The notes: generated from the letters alone by a model not told the origin. Numbered from the stretch's first letter, positions 47,102-59,605 are shown. The stretch: 64,000 nucleotides of DNA from Tetradesmus obliquus (GCA_030272155.1 CP126198.1:3224001-3288000), one strand, 5' to 3'. Translations and numbers: made by a program.

Positions 47102-50100
47102 CTACAGGCGGAAGTGCTGGTCATACACCTGCACAAACTGGTACGCGGCCTGGATCATGTGCCCGTTGTAGAAGCGGCCGTGCAGCATTTTGTGTGCTGC
47201 TGCTGCGCCCTCCACTGCTGCCATCTTGAGGTACACAAAGCCCTGCAGGGCAGCACAAAACACATGTGCATAGCAGCAGCCAGGGCAGCGGGACAGCAGG
47301 GGAAACACACACAGCTGTTGGTTTGTGCGCAGGCTACCGTCAATGTTGCGACTTTGCTAGCGTGCATGTTCGCACGACAGTGTTACGGCGCAGCAGCTTG
47401 CCGCACGCTGTGCATACGCTGGTGCGTGAGTGCTGCACTGCAGCTGCCCTGCTGCTGACACAGGTACTCGGCTGAAGTCACACAGCACCACCTCATACCC
47501 CATCCCACAGAGCAACCGTGTTCATGTTGTCATGCGCCACACATGCCTCTCTATCTCACCAGCTCCCTCTTCTCCCCTTTGCTAGCCTGATAGCAACACG
47601 ATGCATACACAAACCCACACGCCCCGGGCGCAGCTCACCTTGCTGCTGCGGTCCACAAACACGTGCAGCACCTGCCCCAGCTTGCCGCACTCCTCCCGCA
47701 CATCATCCTCCACCTCCTCCGCCCAGCCCGCCTCCGCCTGCTGCGCAGCATCAAACATGTTCTTCAGCAGCAGGCACTGCGTGGGAATCGGACTCGGGGG
47801 GCCCAGCAGACCCTGATCAAGGCTCAGATCCATACCAGGGACTGCACCAGGCATGCCAGGCACTGCACCGGGCATGCCAGGCAGCGGCACAGCAGCAGTA
47901 AGGCCCGGGAGTGCGGCAGCAGCAGCAGCAGCCATGCTGCTGAGGCCTGCAGCGCTAGGGGCTAGCATGCCTGGCATCATCATGCCTGGTACTGCACCCA
48001 TTGGTGCTGCCAGCAGCGGGTTTGCTGCTGCTGCTGCTGCCAGGCCGCCGGAGGCAGGGCCCATGCCTGCGCTGTTGGCGAGGCGGTTCATCAGCGCGGC
48101 GCGCGTCTGCGGGCGCAGCGACAGCAGCAGCAGAGCAAGGTGGTGAATAAAAGCGGGGCACTCTGGTTGAAGGTTGCAGGGTGCCAGCACCCACCGCGCA
48201 CATGCAGCAAAGCCGCCGGGATACATCCCTTTGGAAGCTGCAGGTCACGTTATACCCAGCTATTATATATGTGCAGGTGCTGCGTTGTCCTCTTACAGTT
48301 CCCATTCCCACCTGCGTGTTGAGCCTGTAATCCCCATCGTCCAGGTCACCCACGCCAGCATACCCATCTATTACAGAAGCAAAACAGCACTTTTCAGGTC
48401 CCAGGCTGTGCTCCACCAGAGCGCAACCCACCTGCGTGTTGAGCCTGAAATCCCCGTCATCCAGGTCACCCACGCCACCATCACCGCCACCGCCACGGTC
48501 ACCGCCGTGACTGCGCTCGCCCTTGAGTGGTGCCACCACCACGCTGAGCTCATGCTCCAGCAGCACCTTGCCGTTCCAGTGCGCCTGCAGCAGCAGCAGT
48601 GAGGCAAGAACAGCAGCAGTGAGGCAAGAGCAGCAGCACAGCAGTCAGGCGCCACCACCACGCTGAGCTCGTGCTCCAGCAGCACCTTGCCATTCCAGTG
48701 CGCCTGAGGGCAGCAGCAGCAGTGAGGCAACAGCAGCAGCACAGCAGTCAGGCGCCACCACCACGCTGAGCTCGTGCTCCAGCAGCACCTTGCCGTTCCA
48801 GTGCGCCTGAGGGCAGCAGCAGCAGCAGCAGCAGTAGCAGCAGTGAGGAAACAGCAACAGCAACAAGGCAACAGCAGCATGCCAAGCAGCTACATGCTCC
48901 AGCAGCACCTTGCCGTTCCACTGCGCCTGCGGCAGCAGCAGCAGAAGAAGCAGAAGCAGCAGCAGTGAGGCAACAGCAGCGCAGCTGCGCAAGTGGGGAC
49001 ATATCGTGTAGTGCGCGCACATGCTAGGCAGCAGGCCGATACCCTCATGCAAGAACATCAGGCGCGAATTTGACCAGCCACCAGCGCAGCAGGGGTGGCC
49101 GACAACAACATCACCATAATCATAATCATCGTCATCATAACCGTCAGCAGCTGCAGCCCACCTGCGCGTTCTGGCCGTCCGCCTTGTTCTGGAACACCAC
49201 GTACGCGATGTTGATGGGCTGCCCCGCGCCGTCGCGCACCACGTTCACGCCCTCAAGCGGCCCGAAAGGCTCGAAGATCTGCGTGATCTCTGCCTCTGCT
49301 AGCCCCTGCTTGAAGCCCGTGACCTGCAGCCGCAGCGGGCCAGCGGGAGCTGCAAGGAGAGGGCAGGCGGCAGACAAAGCAAACACGCAACATGTCAGCA
49401 ACAGACACCTTGCTTGAAGCCCGTGACCTGCAGCCGCAGCGGGCCCGCGGGCGCTGCAGCAACAGGGCAGGCAGAGAAAGAGGAGGGGGAAAAGGTCAGT
49501 CTATGTGTCAGCAAAGAGGTAGTGGCATGCTCAAAGATCTGCGCGATCTCTGCCTCTGCTAGCCCCTGATTGAAGCCCGTAATCTGCAGCCGCAGCGGGC
49601 CGGCAGGCGCTGCAGCAAGAGGGCAGGCGACAGCAAACAGAAGGACAGCGTGTCAGCAACAGAGGCTTGCTAAAAACCGTTGACCTGCAGCCACAGAAGG
49701 CCCACGGGCTTCGCCTGTGCCGCAAGGCTAGCACTGCCCCGCTGCACCCACCCTAACAGGTGCACTCGGCAGCACCCGCACCCACACAAACTCGCGTGGT
49801 GCTGCCCCCAGCCCGCTACCTGCACTACTGCTAGCGCTGCCTCTGCTACAACCAGTTACTGGTGCGCAGCTGTAAGCACGGCCACAGATACATATGCAGG
49901 TGCGTAACCATGCAGCTACTGGATACAATCAGTCATTCTACATTCATCTATATACATGAACACCCACACAAACACACCTGGCGGCGCCCCCATTGCCCCC
50001 AGCCCCAGCCCCAGCGCCGCCAGCTCTGCGTCCGCTGCGTTGCTGTTCTTGGCCGCCTGCTGCGCCTCCCAGGCCAGGTTCTTCTCAGCCTCCGCGGGCT

Positions 50101-50135
50101 TGACCATCACGGGCTGGCCCAGCATCAGCTGGCCT

Positions 50136-50182
<47 letters not shown>

Positions 50183-51981
50183 AGAAGAACACGTGTCAGT
50201 CGAGAAGTGCGCGCACAAAAGCCGAGTATTCAGACATAATCGGCCCAGCATGAGCTGGCCTGCAGCAGCAGCAGCAGCAGCAGCGGCAGGAGCAGCAGCA
50301 GCAGAAGTGTCAGGCGAATAGCTACAACACAAAGCTGCCGCAAAGCGGCGCATGCGCGCCTACATGTTACGTGTGCAACAAGCGTGCTCTGCTGGCTTCC
50401 ACTGCCACTGCTGCGTGGTGGTGAGCAGAGCAGAGGTTTTACAGACACGTGCTGCTATCTACTGCATGTGAACATGCATCAGCACCTAGCATCATCTTCC
50501 CTGCACTGTTTACTGATGCAGCACGTGTAGCTGCAGCAAGGCATATGTACACACAGCACCGCTGCAGAACAGCGCGCGCGCCACTGCTGCTCCTTCAGGC
50601 ATCAGTTGCTGCTGCAGCCTCAAGCCACTGCTGACCTGTAAGTGCCAGCGCCACGAACACCTCCTCCTGCTTTGAGAACTCCACATAGGCCAGGCCCTTG
50701 GAGCGCTTGGTGTGCCGGTCTGTGATGAGGCGAATGTCCGTCACCTGCAGGACACATGTGCAACAGCCGCACGTAGCAGACAACATAGTATCAGATCACT
50801 GCTGCCATGGTGTGATCTACCACTGTTGTCTGGCACCCTACGCATACCTTCATGCGCATCTCAAACATACACACGCACAGGCAAACACTCCCTGTGTCAA
50901 GCACAAAATGAATCATACGCCGACCCCGCATGGCATGAGCGGGCAACAGCAGCAGCAGCAGCACCCATGCCACCTTGATGATGAAGAGCTAAGGGATGAC
51001 GCAACCCAGACATCGAACAGCAGCAGCAGCAGCAGCAGCAGCAGCCGCACCTCTCCCGCCTTGAAGAACTAACAGACGTCTCAAATTACACAACCCATCA
51101 CTGGCACAGCATGAGCTGACATGAGCTGACATGAGCTGGCAGCGAACAACAGCAGCAGCAGCCGCACCTCTCCCGCCTTGGAGAAGAACTCGAAGATGTC
51201 GCGCTCGTCCGCCTTGATGTTCAGGTTGAACGCAAACACGGTGCGCGTGGCGCGCTCCAGCTCCTTCAGCTCGCGCTCCTTCTCACGCGCCAGCCGCACC
51301 TCCGGCGGCGTCATGTCGCGCCTGCAGCAGATATTATTTAAAAAAATGCAGCGGAGAGGGTGCAGCGCAACAGGGTTTGCATGAAAGGAGTCAGTTGCTG
51401 AGCAGACTTGGAGCTCTTAAAGAGTGGTAAGCGCTCCTTCTCATGCGCCAGCCGCACCTCTGGCGGCGTCATGTCGCGCATGCAGCACATGTGACAGTGT
51501 GACAGTGTTGTAGAGTGACAGCAGGACAGCTGGACTGCTGTTATTTTTGGCGGGAGTAGTTTTGAACACAGGCAAGTGGTGACGCAGCGCACACCAGCTG
51601 TATGCAACTTGACGTAACCTCTCAGCTGCTGCTGTGGCTCTGCAACCCTGCACCACAGCCGCGGCTGCTTGTCTGGTGTGGCACATGCAACATGTGGCGC
51701 ACTCACCTCCTGGGTGGTGGTGCTCGCCGCATGTCCCGGCCGCGGTCCCTGCCATTCCTGTCCCCGCGCATGTCCCTCTCCCTGCGCTCCCTGCAGGACA
51801 GCAGCAGCCGCAGCAGGGCAGAGCAGCAGCGCTGTCAGAGGCGGCAGAAGTAGGTACAGATGATATGCATGTGCTGCAACGCCTCAACAATGTTGAGCCT
51901 GGGTGCATAAGCAAGTTCGACAGACACAACAAGGGGCGTGTTGCTGCTGGATTTGGTGCTCCATGGCACCATACAGACATT

Positions 51982-52023
<42 letters not shown>

Positions 52024-52371
52024 CAGCAACAGCTGAACCTGCCCAGCGCCAGTAAGCCCGGCCTGCAATGATCGACACATCCCAATGCAGGGATTGGCTT
52101 CTCACCTCTCTCTCCTGCCCCTGCTCCTAGATCTTGATTTGCTGCGCCTGCTGCTGACCCTGTAGTCATTGTCTCGCTCCTTGCGCCTTTCCCTGTCTCT
52201 GCTGCGGCTGCGCCTCCGCTCCTTTCGATCTTTACTGCGACTTCTGCGTCTGTCTTTATCTTTGTCTCGCCCTGACCTGTCCTTCTGCTCTTTGTCTGCT
52301 ACTGCTTCTGGCTCATCAGCCTCCTTGGCCCCATCCCCTAGGATCGCATCATACTCGTCAAGCTCCGCCAT
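47102..52371 (-). CDS. RBM39: RBM39/CAPER-type SR splicing factor
   Basis: A nuclear pre-mRNA splicing factor related to U2AF65. Nine exons join in phase: 52371-52106, 51790-51707, 51321-51168, 50744-50636, 50133-49978, 49349-49162, 48584-48432, 48106-47639, 47242-47102. After MAELDEYDAILGDGAKE comes an Arg/Ser domain (RRRSRSKDRKERRRSRSRDR). RRM1: RATRTVFAFNLNIKADERD, then DIRLITDRHTKRSKGLAYVE and LMLGQPVMVKPAEAEKN. RRM2: PLRLQVTGFKQGLAEAEITQ, INIAYVVFQNKADGQNA and HWNGKVLLEHELSVVVAP. Then a Met/Pro/Gly-rich linker, and a C-terminal UHM-type RRM3: TQCLLLKNMFDAAQQAEAG and GFVYLKMAAVEGAAAAHKML, ending AAYQFVQVYDQHFRL. The length of about 573 residues is close to animal and plant homologues. At least five exon junctions are tandemly copied into the adjacent introns. 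The ATG at 52371 is the first in frame and starts a plausible N-terminus. Confidence 0.92.
48300..48930 (-). repeat. Junction copies around RBM39 seventh exon
   Basis: Acceptor side: the exon head encoding AHWNGKVLLEH begins at 48584 (real), 48703, 48806 and 48926. Donor side: the tail encoding LDDGD(F/Y)RLNTQ ends at 48432 (real) and 48312. The exon is thus bordered by copies of its own two ends. Confidence 0.92.
49345..49720 (-). repeat. Junction copies of RBM39 sixth-exon acceptor
   Basis: The exon head encoding PAGPLRLQVTGFKQG begins at 49349 (real), 49453 and 49609, with a more decayed fragment at about 49680-49715 lacking a clear acceptor. Confidence 0.88.
50130..50290 (-). repeat. Junction copy and (CTG)n at RBM39 fifth-exon acceptor
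   Basis: CTGCAG|GCCAGCT(G/C)ATGCTGGGCC occurs with exon starts at 50133 (real) and 50259. Both are preceded on the sense strand by (CTG)n tracts. Confidence 0.9.
51040..51490 (-). repeat. Junction copies on both sides of RBM39 third exon
   Basis: Donor copy: exon tail AAGGCGGGAGAG|GTGCGG ends at 51168 (real) and 51051. Acceptor copy: exon head encoding RDMTPPEVRLA(R/H)EKER at 51321 (real) and about 51480, where the acceptor AG has been lost (TGCAT). Confidence 0.85.
51981..52021 (-). repeat. (CTG)n microsatellite in RBM39 intron 1
   Basis: About thirteen units, CTG on the sense strand, inside the 52105-51791 intron. Confidence 0.85.
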
Positions 52372-53655
52372 GGAGCTTGAGCACGTTATGTATCCGGCAA
52401 ATCGTTTGCTGCGGGCAGCGTGAGTGAAGTAGACTCGAGCTTACTGTTCTGGAGCAGCAACAGGCGAACGATGAGAGTTCGATAGCGTGCTAGCTCACAC
52501 AAGATAATGTCGGTGCTTGGATACATCACGGCGTCACGGGCATGACCTTGACAAGCCGGGACAGTCAAGTGACGCGGTTTTGGCGGGTTTGCGTGCACTG
52601 CACCTGCAGGTGCAGCACTGCAGGAACAGACAGCTCAGCAACACTGGGACCTTGATGTTCTGGTGTGCCACAAGCCGTATAAATATGCTTGTAAACCGAT
52701 TTCCTGGATTTACTACAGCGTGATACATCCTCAATGAATGGCTTGCACAAGATGTGATGATACTGGCGCACTCTCGTTTGCATCCACATGCGCCTGGCTG
52801 ATGATAAACAAAAGCAGCGCACTTGCAAATATAATGGATCTCGTCCTACTGGAGCCCTCAAGCAGAATTCACAACTGGTAGTACTGCACAACAAAGCACA
52901 AGTACGACATTGGAACCTGGAAGGGGACCAACTGTAGCACTGCATGCACGCACACAACTTCGCACAGCCCACCACCCACCCATATGCATGGGCTGCTGCA
53001 TGTTTCAAGTGTTCTTGATGCTCAGCATACGCCGGACGCATTGCTGACCGGGCAATGCCATCACCAGTTGCTGCAGCAGCTGACCACACACGCGCTGGCA
53101 GCTGTGCTTGCTCACCCAGTATCACAGCACCATCAAGTGCCCGAGGTCTGTGCAAGCTTGCAGTGAGTGGTAGCTGGTGCGCTCTGGCAGCTGCAGCATC
53201 AGTAATGGGATCGTTGTGCAGAGTGCAAGGTGCTGTGCCTCACTTCAGCCGAGTGCTGCTGGCAGCCGTCCTGCTCCCATGTCAGTGCCAGGCTGAGCTG
53301 CTAGGCCTGTTGGGTGTGTGCTTCCGCACCTGCAAGGTGACTATTGATATAATGGTGATCTCCAGCTTGCCTGTGTGCCAGCGTCACCAGCTGACTCTTG
53401 CTGATGCATCAGGGCATGCAACTGCTTGGGGTGTATGCAGGTTAGGTGCTGGGTGATGGATGCTTGCTGTGCACGCACATGTGTGAACCAAGAATGGGTC
53501 CGCACCCGGTGGTGCCGCACTGGTGTTGCAAGAGCACTTCAGGTCTTTGCTCTTGCATGCTGTTCATGCAGTTCGACAATGATTGGCGAGCATTCAGGAA
53601 TGTGAAATGCTGCAGCGACATTTGCACTGCAGTGTTTGCACTGCTGCCTTTACAG
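52372..53655. other. No confident gene (1.3 kb)
   Basis: A minus frame at 53155-52565 starts with ordinary-looking sequence (ALDGAVILGEQAQLPARVWS) but then degenerates. A plus-strand segment ending GVCFRTCK before a GTGACT donor at 53338 might be an exon of the gene whose last exon is proposed at 53656. Confidence 0.3.
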
Positions 53656-53817
53656 GTGCTGCATACCAAAGTCCGTGCTCCAAACACCAGGGCAACCGCC
53701 GGAAATCAGCATGTTACGCAAGTTACGGCTCTTACGGTAGTTCTAGGCTCGCCGGGCGGCACCTTCACAGCCGAGTTGGCAGTGACAGCTTCGGAGCTCG
53801 AGCCTGATGTTACATGA
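53656..53817 (+). CDS. Candidate last exon, unknown protein
   Basis: After the acceptor TTTACAG at 53649-53655 a frame reads VLHTKVRAPNTRATAGNQHV to a TGA at 53817, ending ELEPDVT. The sequence is non-repetitive with alternating hydrophobic residues (VTALTVVLGSPGG). No family is recognised, and the upstream exons are not fixed. Confidence 0.3.
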   Translation: MLHTKVRAPNTRATAGNQHVTQVTALTVVLGSPGGTFTAELAVTASELEPDVT

Positions 53818-54529
53818 GGATATCTGGGGCATGAGCTTGACTCACACTGTGTAGCTCAGAAAACTTTATGTTTTGTTTGCGGTTTATTTGTCGTAAGAAC
53901 ACAGGGTTGTGGGGACACGCCCGGTATGTGCAGGCGCGAACGCTGCTCCCGCCAAAACGCTGACAGTGCTGCAAGAACGCAATTCAAGCTTGTGACAAGC
54001 AAACACGAAACTTCAGCGCGAAAGCCACAGCTGCACGCTCCTAATGGGTCAAAAGAGGCCCTACTGTCAGCAACAAGCTTCCACTCGGTTTGCTCTGCAC
54101 ATGGTGAGCTGGTAGCTGCGTGCACAGCTGCATAATGCTTCCAGCAACCTTGTGTGCTTTATGCCAAAGCAGCAGGGCTGCCTGCGCGCGCCAGGAGTTT
54201 TTGCAATGCTGATGTGGCAGCTGTCAGCACCGGCAGCTAGGCGCGCCTGCTCAGCTTCCAAGCAAGTTCCAACATAAGAGTCGAACATCATATGAATCAC
54301 CACCAGTCATGCACACTCCACAACATCTACAGCCAGATTTGCCTGATTGTCTATTGAGCAATGCTGGATTACATTACTGCATCTATAATACTGTTGAGCT
54401 TTGTACCTTAGATGCAGACACAGGTGACACCAACAGGAGCCAGCCTAACCAGCAGCAGCCTCAGCAGACACCTTTAGTCGCTGCTCAAGACAGCGCAGCA
54501 GTGTGTGTTCCTTCAGAGTGTGTAGTGTT

Positions 54530-55770
54530 GCTGCCTGTGGAGGTACACTGAGGGCATTCCTTGCATCATTTGGTTGTAAGGGGCAACACCTTCAGGCACT
54601 GAAGCAGGCAATGATGCAGCAGCACAGCACAGCTGTGCAGTGTGTGGCTTGCAGGACCATGTTTGTGTGGTGTTGCTGCATGTGGAGGTATGCTGCTGGG
54701 CAGTCCTTGCATCACCATTGGGTGGTCGTGAGGGGCACTCCCCACAGGTACTGAAGCATGCAATAACGTTGCGTCAGCAGAGTGTCTTGTGCGGGCCTGG
54801 TGTGCGTGTGTTGTGTTGTTGCCTGTGGAGGTATGCTGCTGGGCGGCCCTTGCATCACCATTGGGTGGTCGTGAGGAGGAGCTCCCCACAGGTACTGAAG
54901 CAGGCAACAGCACAGCAGCTGAGCAACGGCAGTGTGCAGCAAAGTGGTCTGCATTGGCTGGTGTGTGGTGTTGCTGCCTGTGCCGGTGCGCTGAGGGCTT
55001 TCCTTGCACCGCATGGGTGTCAAGGCCATAACCTCTGCAGGCACTGAAGCAGGCAGCAGCTGGCAGACAGATAAAGGCAGTGTCCTCCTGAAACTCTGTG
55101 AGCATGTTCATGTTGTTGCCGTCTGTGGAGGTATGCTGCTGGCCATCCCTTCCGTCACTTGGTGGCAAAATTACTCCCCAGCAGGTACTCAAGAAGACAG
55201 TGATGGCAGCTCCGCAGCAGCGCAGCAACGGCTTGGTGTGAGCATGTTCATGTTGTTGCTGTCTGTGGAGGTATGCTGCTGGCCATCCCTTCCGTCACTT
55301 GGTGGTAAGGTTACTCCCCAGCAGGTACTGAAACAGGCAGCAAGCAGCAGCCGGTTGCAGCAGTGCATCTTGCATCCAGGTGTATGCTGTTGCTGCTTGT
55401 GCCGGTGCGCTGTGGGCCTTTCCTTACATCACTTGGTGTCAAGGCCATAACCTCCACAGGCACTGAAGCAGGCAGCAAGCCAGCAGCAGAGTGCAGCATT
55501 TCGTCTTGCATCGTGGTGTTTTGTGTTGCTGCCTGTGCCGGTGTGCTGTGGGCTTTCCTTGCACCGCGTTGGTGTCAAGGCCATAACCTCTGCAGGCACT
55601 GAAGCAGGCAGCAAGCAAGCAGCTGATAGCAGCAATGCAGGGCCTTGCGCCATGGTGTTTTGTGTTGCTGCCTGTGCCGGTGCTCTGTGGGCTTTCCTTG
55701 CGCCGCATTGGTGTCAAGGACATAACCTCTGCAGGCACTGAAGCAGGCAAGCAAGCAGCTGAGTGCAGCA
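54530..55770 (+). repeat. Array of about ten acceptor-like units
   Basis: Units of roughly 105-150 bp contain GTGTTGCTGCCTGTG, a (CTTGCATCA/CTTGCACCG) core, (C/T)(T)CTGCAG or CCCACAG, then (GC/GT)ACTGAAGCAGGCA. Exon-like starts recur near 54596, 54756, 54891, 55039, 55325, 55459, 55595 and 55734. The last is followed by the longest open reading, ALKQASKQLSAAAQQFAFSV. This has the same architecture as the junction arrays in the SPP and RBM39 genes, so it probably marks an intron of an unrecognised plus-strand gene. Confidence 0.75.
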
Positions 55771-55899
55771 GCGCAGCAGTTTGCATTCTCTGTACACATG
55801 TGTGTGGCGCGGCTGCTGCAGTAGCACACCACCAGCAATTCCTTGTGTCGTTGGTGACATGCCTCAATAACACAGCCAGGCAGCAGCAGCAGCAGCAGT

Positions 55900-58311
55900 A
55901 GCAGCAGCAGCACTTGGTTGGGTTGAGCTTCTAACTCTCATAATGCCAGCTGCAGGCGCCACGCCAATCCATCAAGCAATCTGCAAGTGCTACACTGCTG
56001 GCAGCAGGCAGGTCTTGTATGCACTGTGCCTGGAGCTATTGCCCTTACCAGCAACTGCAGGCCTTGACACTTCAAGTTGGTGCGCAACTACAGAGGTGAG
56101 CTATGTGAGTTAGCCACATCATTCTGACTTTTGCTGGTGCAGCTTGTGTCAGCACACCTCCACTCTTCTGCTGTATGGTGGTGGCAGCATGTGCGGTGTA
56201 GAGCAGTTGCATGCAGGATACACATGGTGCGTGACCCACAAGGTCATTGCAGCAGTAGTTGCGGTGCCCAGCCGTGCGTTGCTTGTCCTCTTAGATTGGT
56301 GCCTGCAAGCGTGCGTTGGGCCATTCATTACACGTGACTGCAGATGTCTTCTGTTGCTCCGGCATGATGCGTCACAGCATCATCTTAATTATTCTGCATT
56401 TTGCTTTATGCCCGCTTTGCTCTGTGGGCTACCTGGAGTACTTTACTCTGCATCACAGAGCTTCACCCTGCAGCTGCATTGGCTGTACCTGGTCCCTCAA
56501 GCAGCAGCAGCAGCAGCAAGGCAGCCCTTGGGCAAACTGCTGAAGCTGGGGTGTAATTCTGCAAGGACAACACTGTTGAGCCTTGCATCCCAGCCACCAC
56601 TTGTAGGCCCTGTTGCCGGACTTGCAGGTGGTGCCGGCAGTAGCTGCTGCCTCCTGAGGTGTGCCCCTCAGGTTGCAGTAGCTGCTGCTGGGTGAGCTTG
56701 CCACTTTCATCGTGACATTTGTGCACGCAAGTGCAGCTGCATGGCTGTGGACCCGCGTCAAGCTGGCCTGATGCTGTTCAGTCCTGTGTTGTGCCACACA
56801 AGGCTGCCAGCAGAGGGTTTCGAGCGCTTTGGCGCGATGGGCTCCCGCATGCAGTTCACAGTGATGAAAGGCTACACACGCTATGTCAGCACAGCAGCAG
56901 CAGCAACAGCAGCAGCAGGGAGTACTTTCAGTGTTTGAGCATGCTGCCAGCTGCAAGACCCACCAGCCTTCAAACAAGCTTCCAAGTGCGTCGCTGTTCA
57001 GGAGCAGGCACTGCGGGCTGTTGCACCAGTACGGAGGTGAGTGCAAGTGTGTCAGCCATGTCAATTGCCTGTTGTTGCTGCAGGTCTTCAACAGCCTTCC
57101 AGCCTCTTGCAGCTGCGTGCCGGCTGTCCAAGCTGCTGATTTAGTTGCAGTCAAAATAAATCATGCACGATACAAGCATGCCGTGGCAGCAGTAGCAGCA
57201 GCAGCTGCAGCAGCTGCACCTGCTGCAGTGCCGTCGTTGTCATGCAGTCCTTCGTCAAGCGGCAACAGGCCGTCATCAACACGTGGCTGCAGCAGCTGCA
57301 GCCCATCCCCTAGCTAGAGGCCCCAACCTGCATCTTCACTTGCGCCAGCGCCAGCACTGGCCAGCTGGTCCATGACCTTCAGCGCTGAATCAACCTACAG
57401 CAGCTGCTCTTCCAGCCGCCTCACACATGCCACCAGAGTCGAGGGGCTGGCGATATGGACACTATATTATGGTACAGCTGGCTGGCTTTAACAGCTAGCC
57501 AGCTGTAGCAGCGTCTTTGTGAGCTGGAGCATGGACCTTGACCCAGCACATTCCGCCTGTAGTGGGGTGCTGGGGAAGCTGCTGCTGAATTGGCAGTTCA
57601 ATCAGACTTGCAGGCAGCACCAATTTGCAGGGCTCCTGTGACAGCCGGTGGTCTCCAGCATGCCAGTGGATGTGCAGTGGCTGGTGGACGGCTGGTGTGA
57701 TGCTGCTGACTTGGCAGCAGGCACGCGCCAGGAGCAGCAGCAGTTTCTGCTACTCAGCTGTTTTCCGTGCGCAGCGTGCAACCGGAAGGATGCTCAGGTG
57801 CATGCAGCAAGGAGGTTTGTTGTGCCAGCCTGGCAGGTCTGAATGTGCCTGCCTGTAGTTCTCTTCAGCGCAGAAGCGGCGCTTGAAACGGCATTCTAAT
57901 GTGCAGGCTGACACACTATCAACAGTCCTGATTTTCATACCACAGCTTCGGCATGACTTTGACTTGCTGGGGTTTTGTCTGTGACACAGTCACCACACAT
58001 GGCCAGCAGGCTGTGTTGATATGACTTCTGCTGCTGGTGTGCTAAGTGTTCGCGTTGATTATCAACTAGTCCTTGTGCTGGACGAAGGGACGGCATAACC
58101 TCATTGTACAAAGCGCTTGCTGCCTTTGCAGGCACTTGCAACAGCCTTCTGCTCAGCAAGCACTGCAACAATACAAGCTGCAGCAGGCCTGAATCGCCGA
58201 AAAGACATTGCGAGTACCACGTTCTTTCTTTTGGCGATTCAGCGGTGAAGTGCACTGTCTTTCGCAACCTAGGCAGCTGTTCCGGCGTTGGTGTTGTCGC
58301 AGCTGACAGCT
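55900..58311. other. Unresolved; fragments of a plus-strand gene
   Basis: Protein-like fragments on the plus strand include DPRQAGLMLFSPVLCHTRLP with FERFGAMGSRMQFTVMKGYT (56750-56890), VMQSFVKRQQAVINTWLQQL (57240-57300, then a stop), MDLDPAHSACSGVLGKLLLN (57532 on) and, after an in-frame TGA, VDVQWLVDGWCDAADLAAGT (57664-57725). They may be exons of one gene whose acceptor array lies at 54.5-55.8 kb, but I could not make the phases agree, and the gene may be broken. Confidence 0.3.
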
Positions 58312-59573
58312 ATGGATCCATTTGCGCTGTTATCCGCTGGTGTTCATTACGATAAGTCTAAAATACCAAAAACGGCGATACAGAAGACGCATGCGTACTC
58401 GGTGGCACTGCCCCTGCCTGGTGAGTGGCAGCAGCACACAGCAGCAGCAGCAGGAACAGCAGCCACTGCTGCTAACTGAGTTTCCCATGCTCGTGGTGGT
58501 TGCAACAGTAAGCAATGAGCTACATGCAAGTATACCATACGTTTCTGGTGATGCTACCGGAACAGACGAGCTGTAGGCTGTTGCAGCTGCACATGCTCCG
58601 CACATGCTGACAAAATTTGTGCATGCCCTGCCTCATTCTGCACTGCCCTGTCTTTGTAGACCTGCCGCGACCAGCAGGCAGCCAGCCGAGCAAACAGAAA
58701 AGAAAAAAGGGTGCTGCAGGTGGGAAGACGCATGTTGACTTCATCAGCAGACAGCTGCCGTTGGGCGTACGCGCCTGCACTCTGCTCATACACGAGGCAG
58801 GCTGTTGCCTGATATGACCATGTAAACTGCAGCAGATGGCGCAAGCCTAGTTTGGTGTTAGTGTTGACTGTTGCGTGTGCAATTGCCAGCCGGAACCACG
58901 CCGGTTAGTGAATCATAAAGGCTGCCGCATCCATGTTTGTGTCCGCGCTGCTTGCTCCCATGCAGGCACTCAGCAACAGCAGCAGGAGCAGCAGGCAGAT
59001 GATGGGGGTATCAGCTTGTTCTCTGCTGCAGCAGCAGCACAGCAGCAGCAGCAGGTGGCAGCAGAGCCGCCGCTGCCGCAGGTGCACAGCAACGACCCTC
59101 ATGAGGAGGCCAATGTGATCCGCAAGGCGCTGCGCATTAAGGTGGGAGTGATACATGCAAAAGCAATGTTATACAGGGATTATGCTTTGTTGAATTCTAT
59201 GTTCAGAGTGCACAGCGCTGCGCATGAAGGTTGGAGGCATCAACATATTTGGGTTGTTGCCAGGAGCAACGCATCCTTGCTCGCTGCGCTTGTGTAATAG
59301 TGTTGTAGCAGCTGCTGCGTGGCTTTGCCGCATGTTTGGGCGGGCTTGTTGGTTGCAGTTGGCACACCAGCTTCTGGCAGACGCAGCATCTCTGCCTGTA
59401 TGTATAAACAGAGCGCCAAACGCAGCATCATGCATCCTTGCTTGTCTGCTTCACAGGCTGTACTTTGATCACGCGTGTTGAACGCGTCACTCGCTGCTGC
59501 TGCAGGTGAAGGGGCATGACGTGCCCCCACCCCTCAAGTACTGGTCGGACATAGCAAAGCACCCCAAGGAGGG

Positions 59574-59605
<32 letters not shown>

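Noticed and set aside
48645..49058. Leu-rich minus-strand ORFs
   Set aside because: They result from translation of CTG-rich intron sequence and exon-head copies of RBM39.
54640..55741. Series of 60-150 codon ORFs with similar repeated products (LLPVPVCCGLSLH-type)
   Set aside because: They are readings through a tandem DNA array with acceptor-like units. Frames shift between units, so a repeat protein is unlikely.
57320..57440. Minus-strand coiled-coil fragment (VRRLEEQLL, SALKVMDQLASAG)
   Set aside because: It contains an in-frame stop, has no splice partners, and is too short to support a gene.
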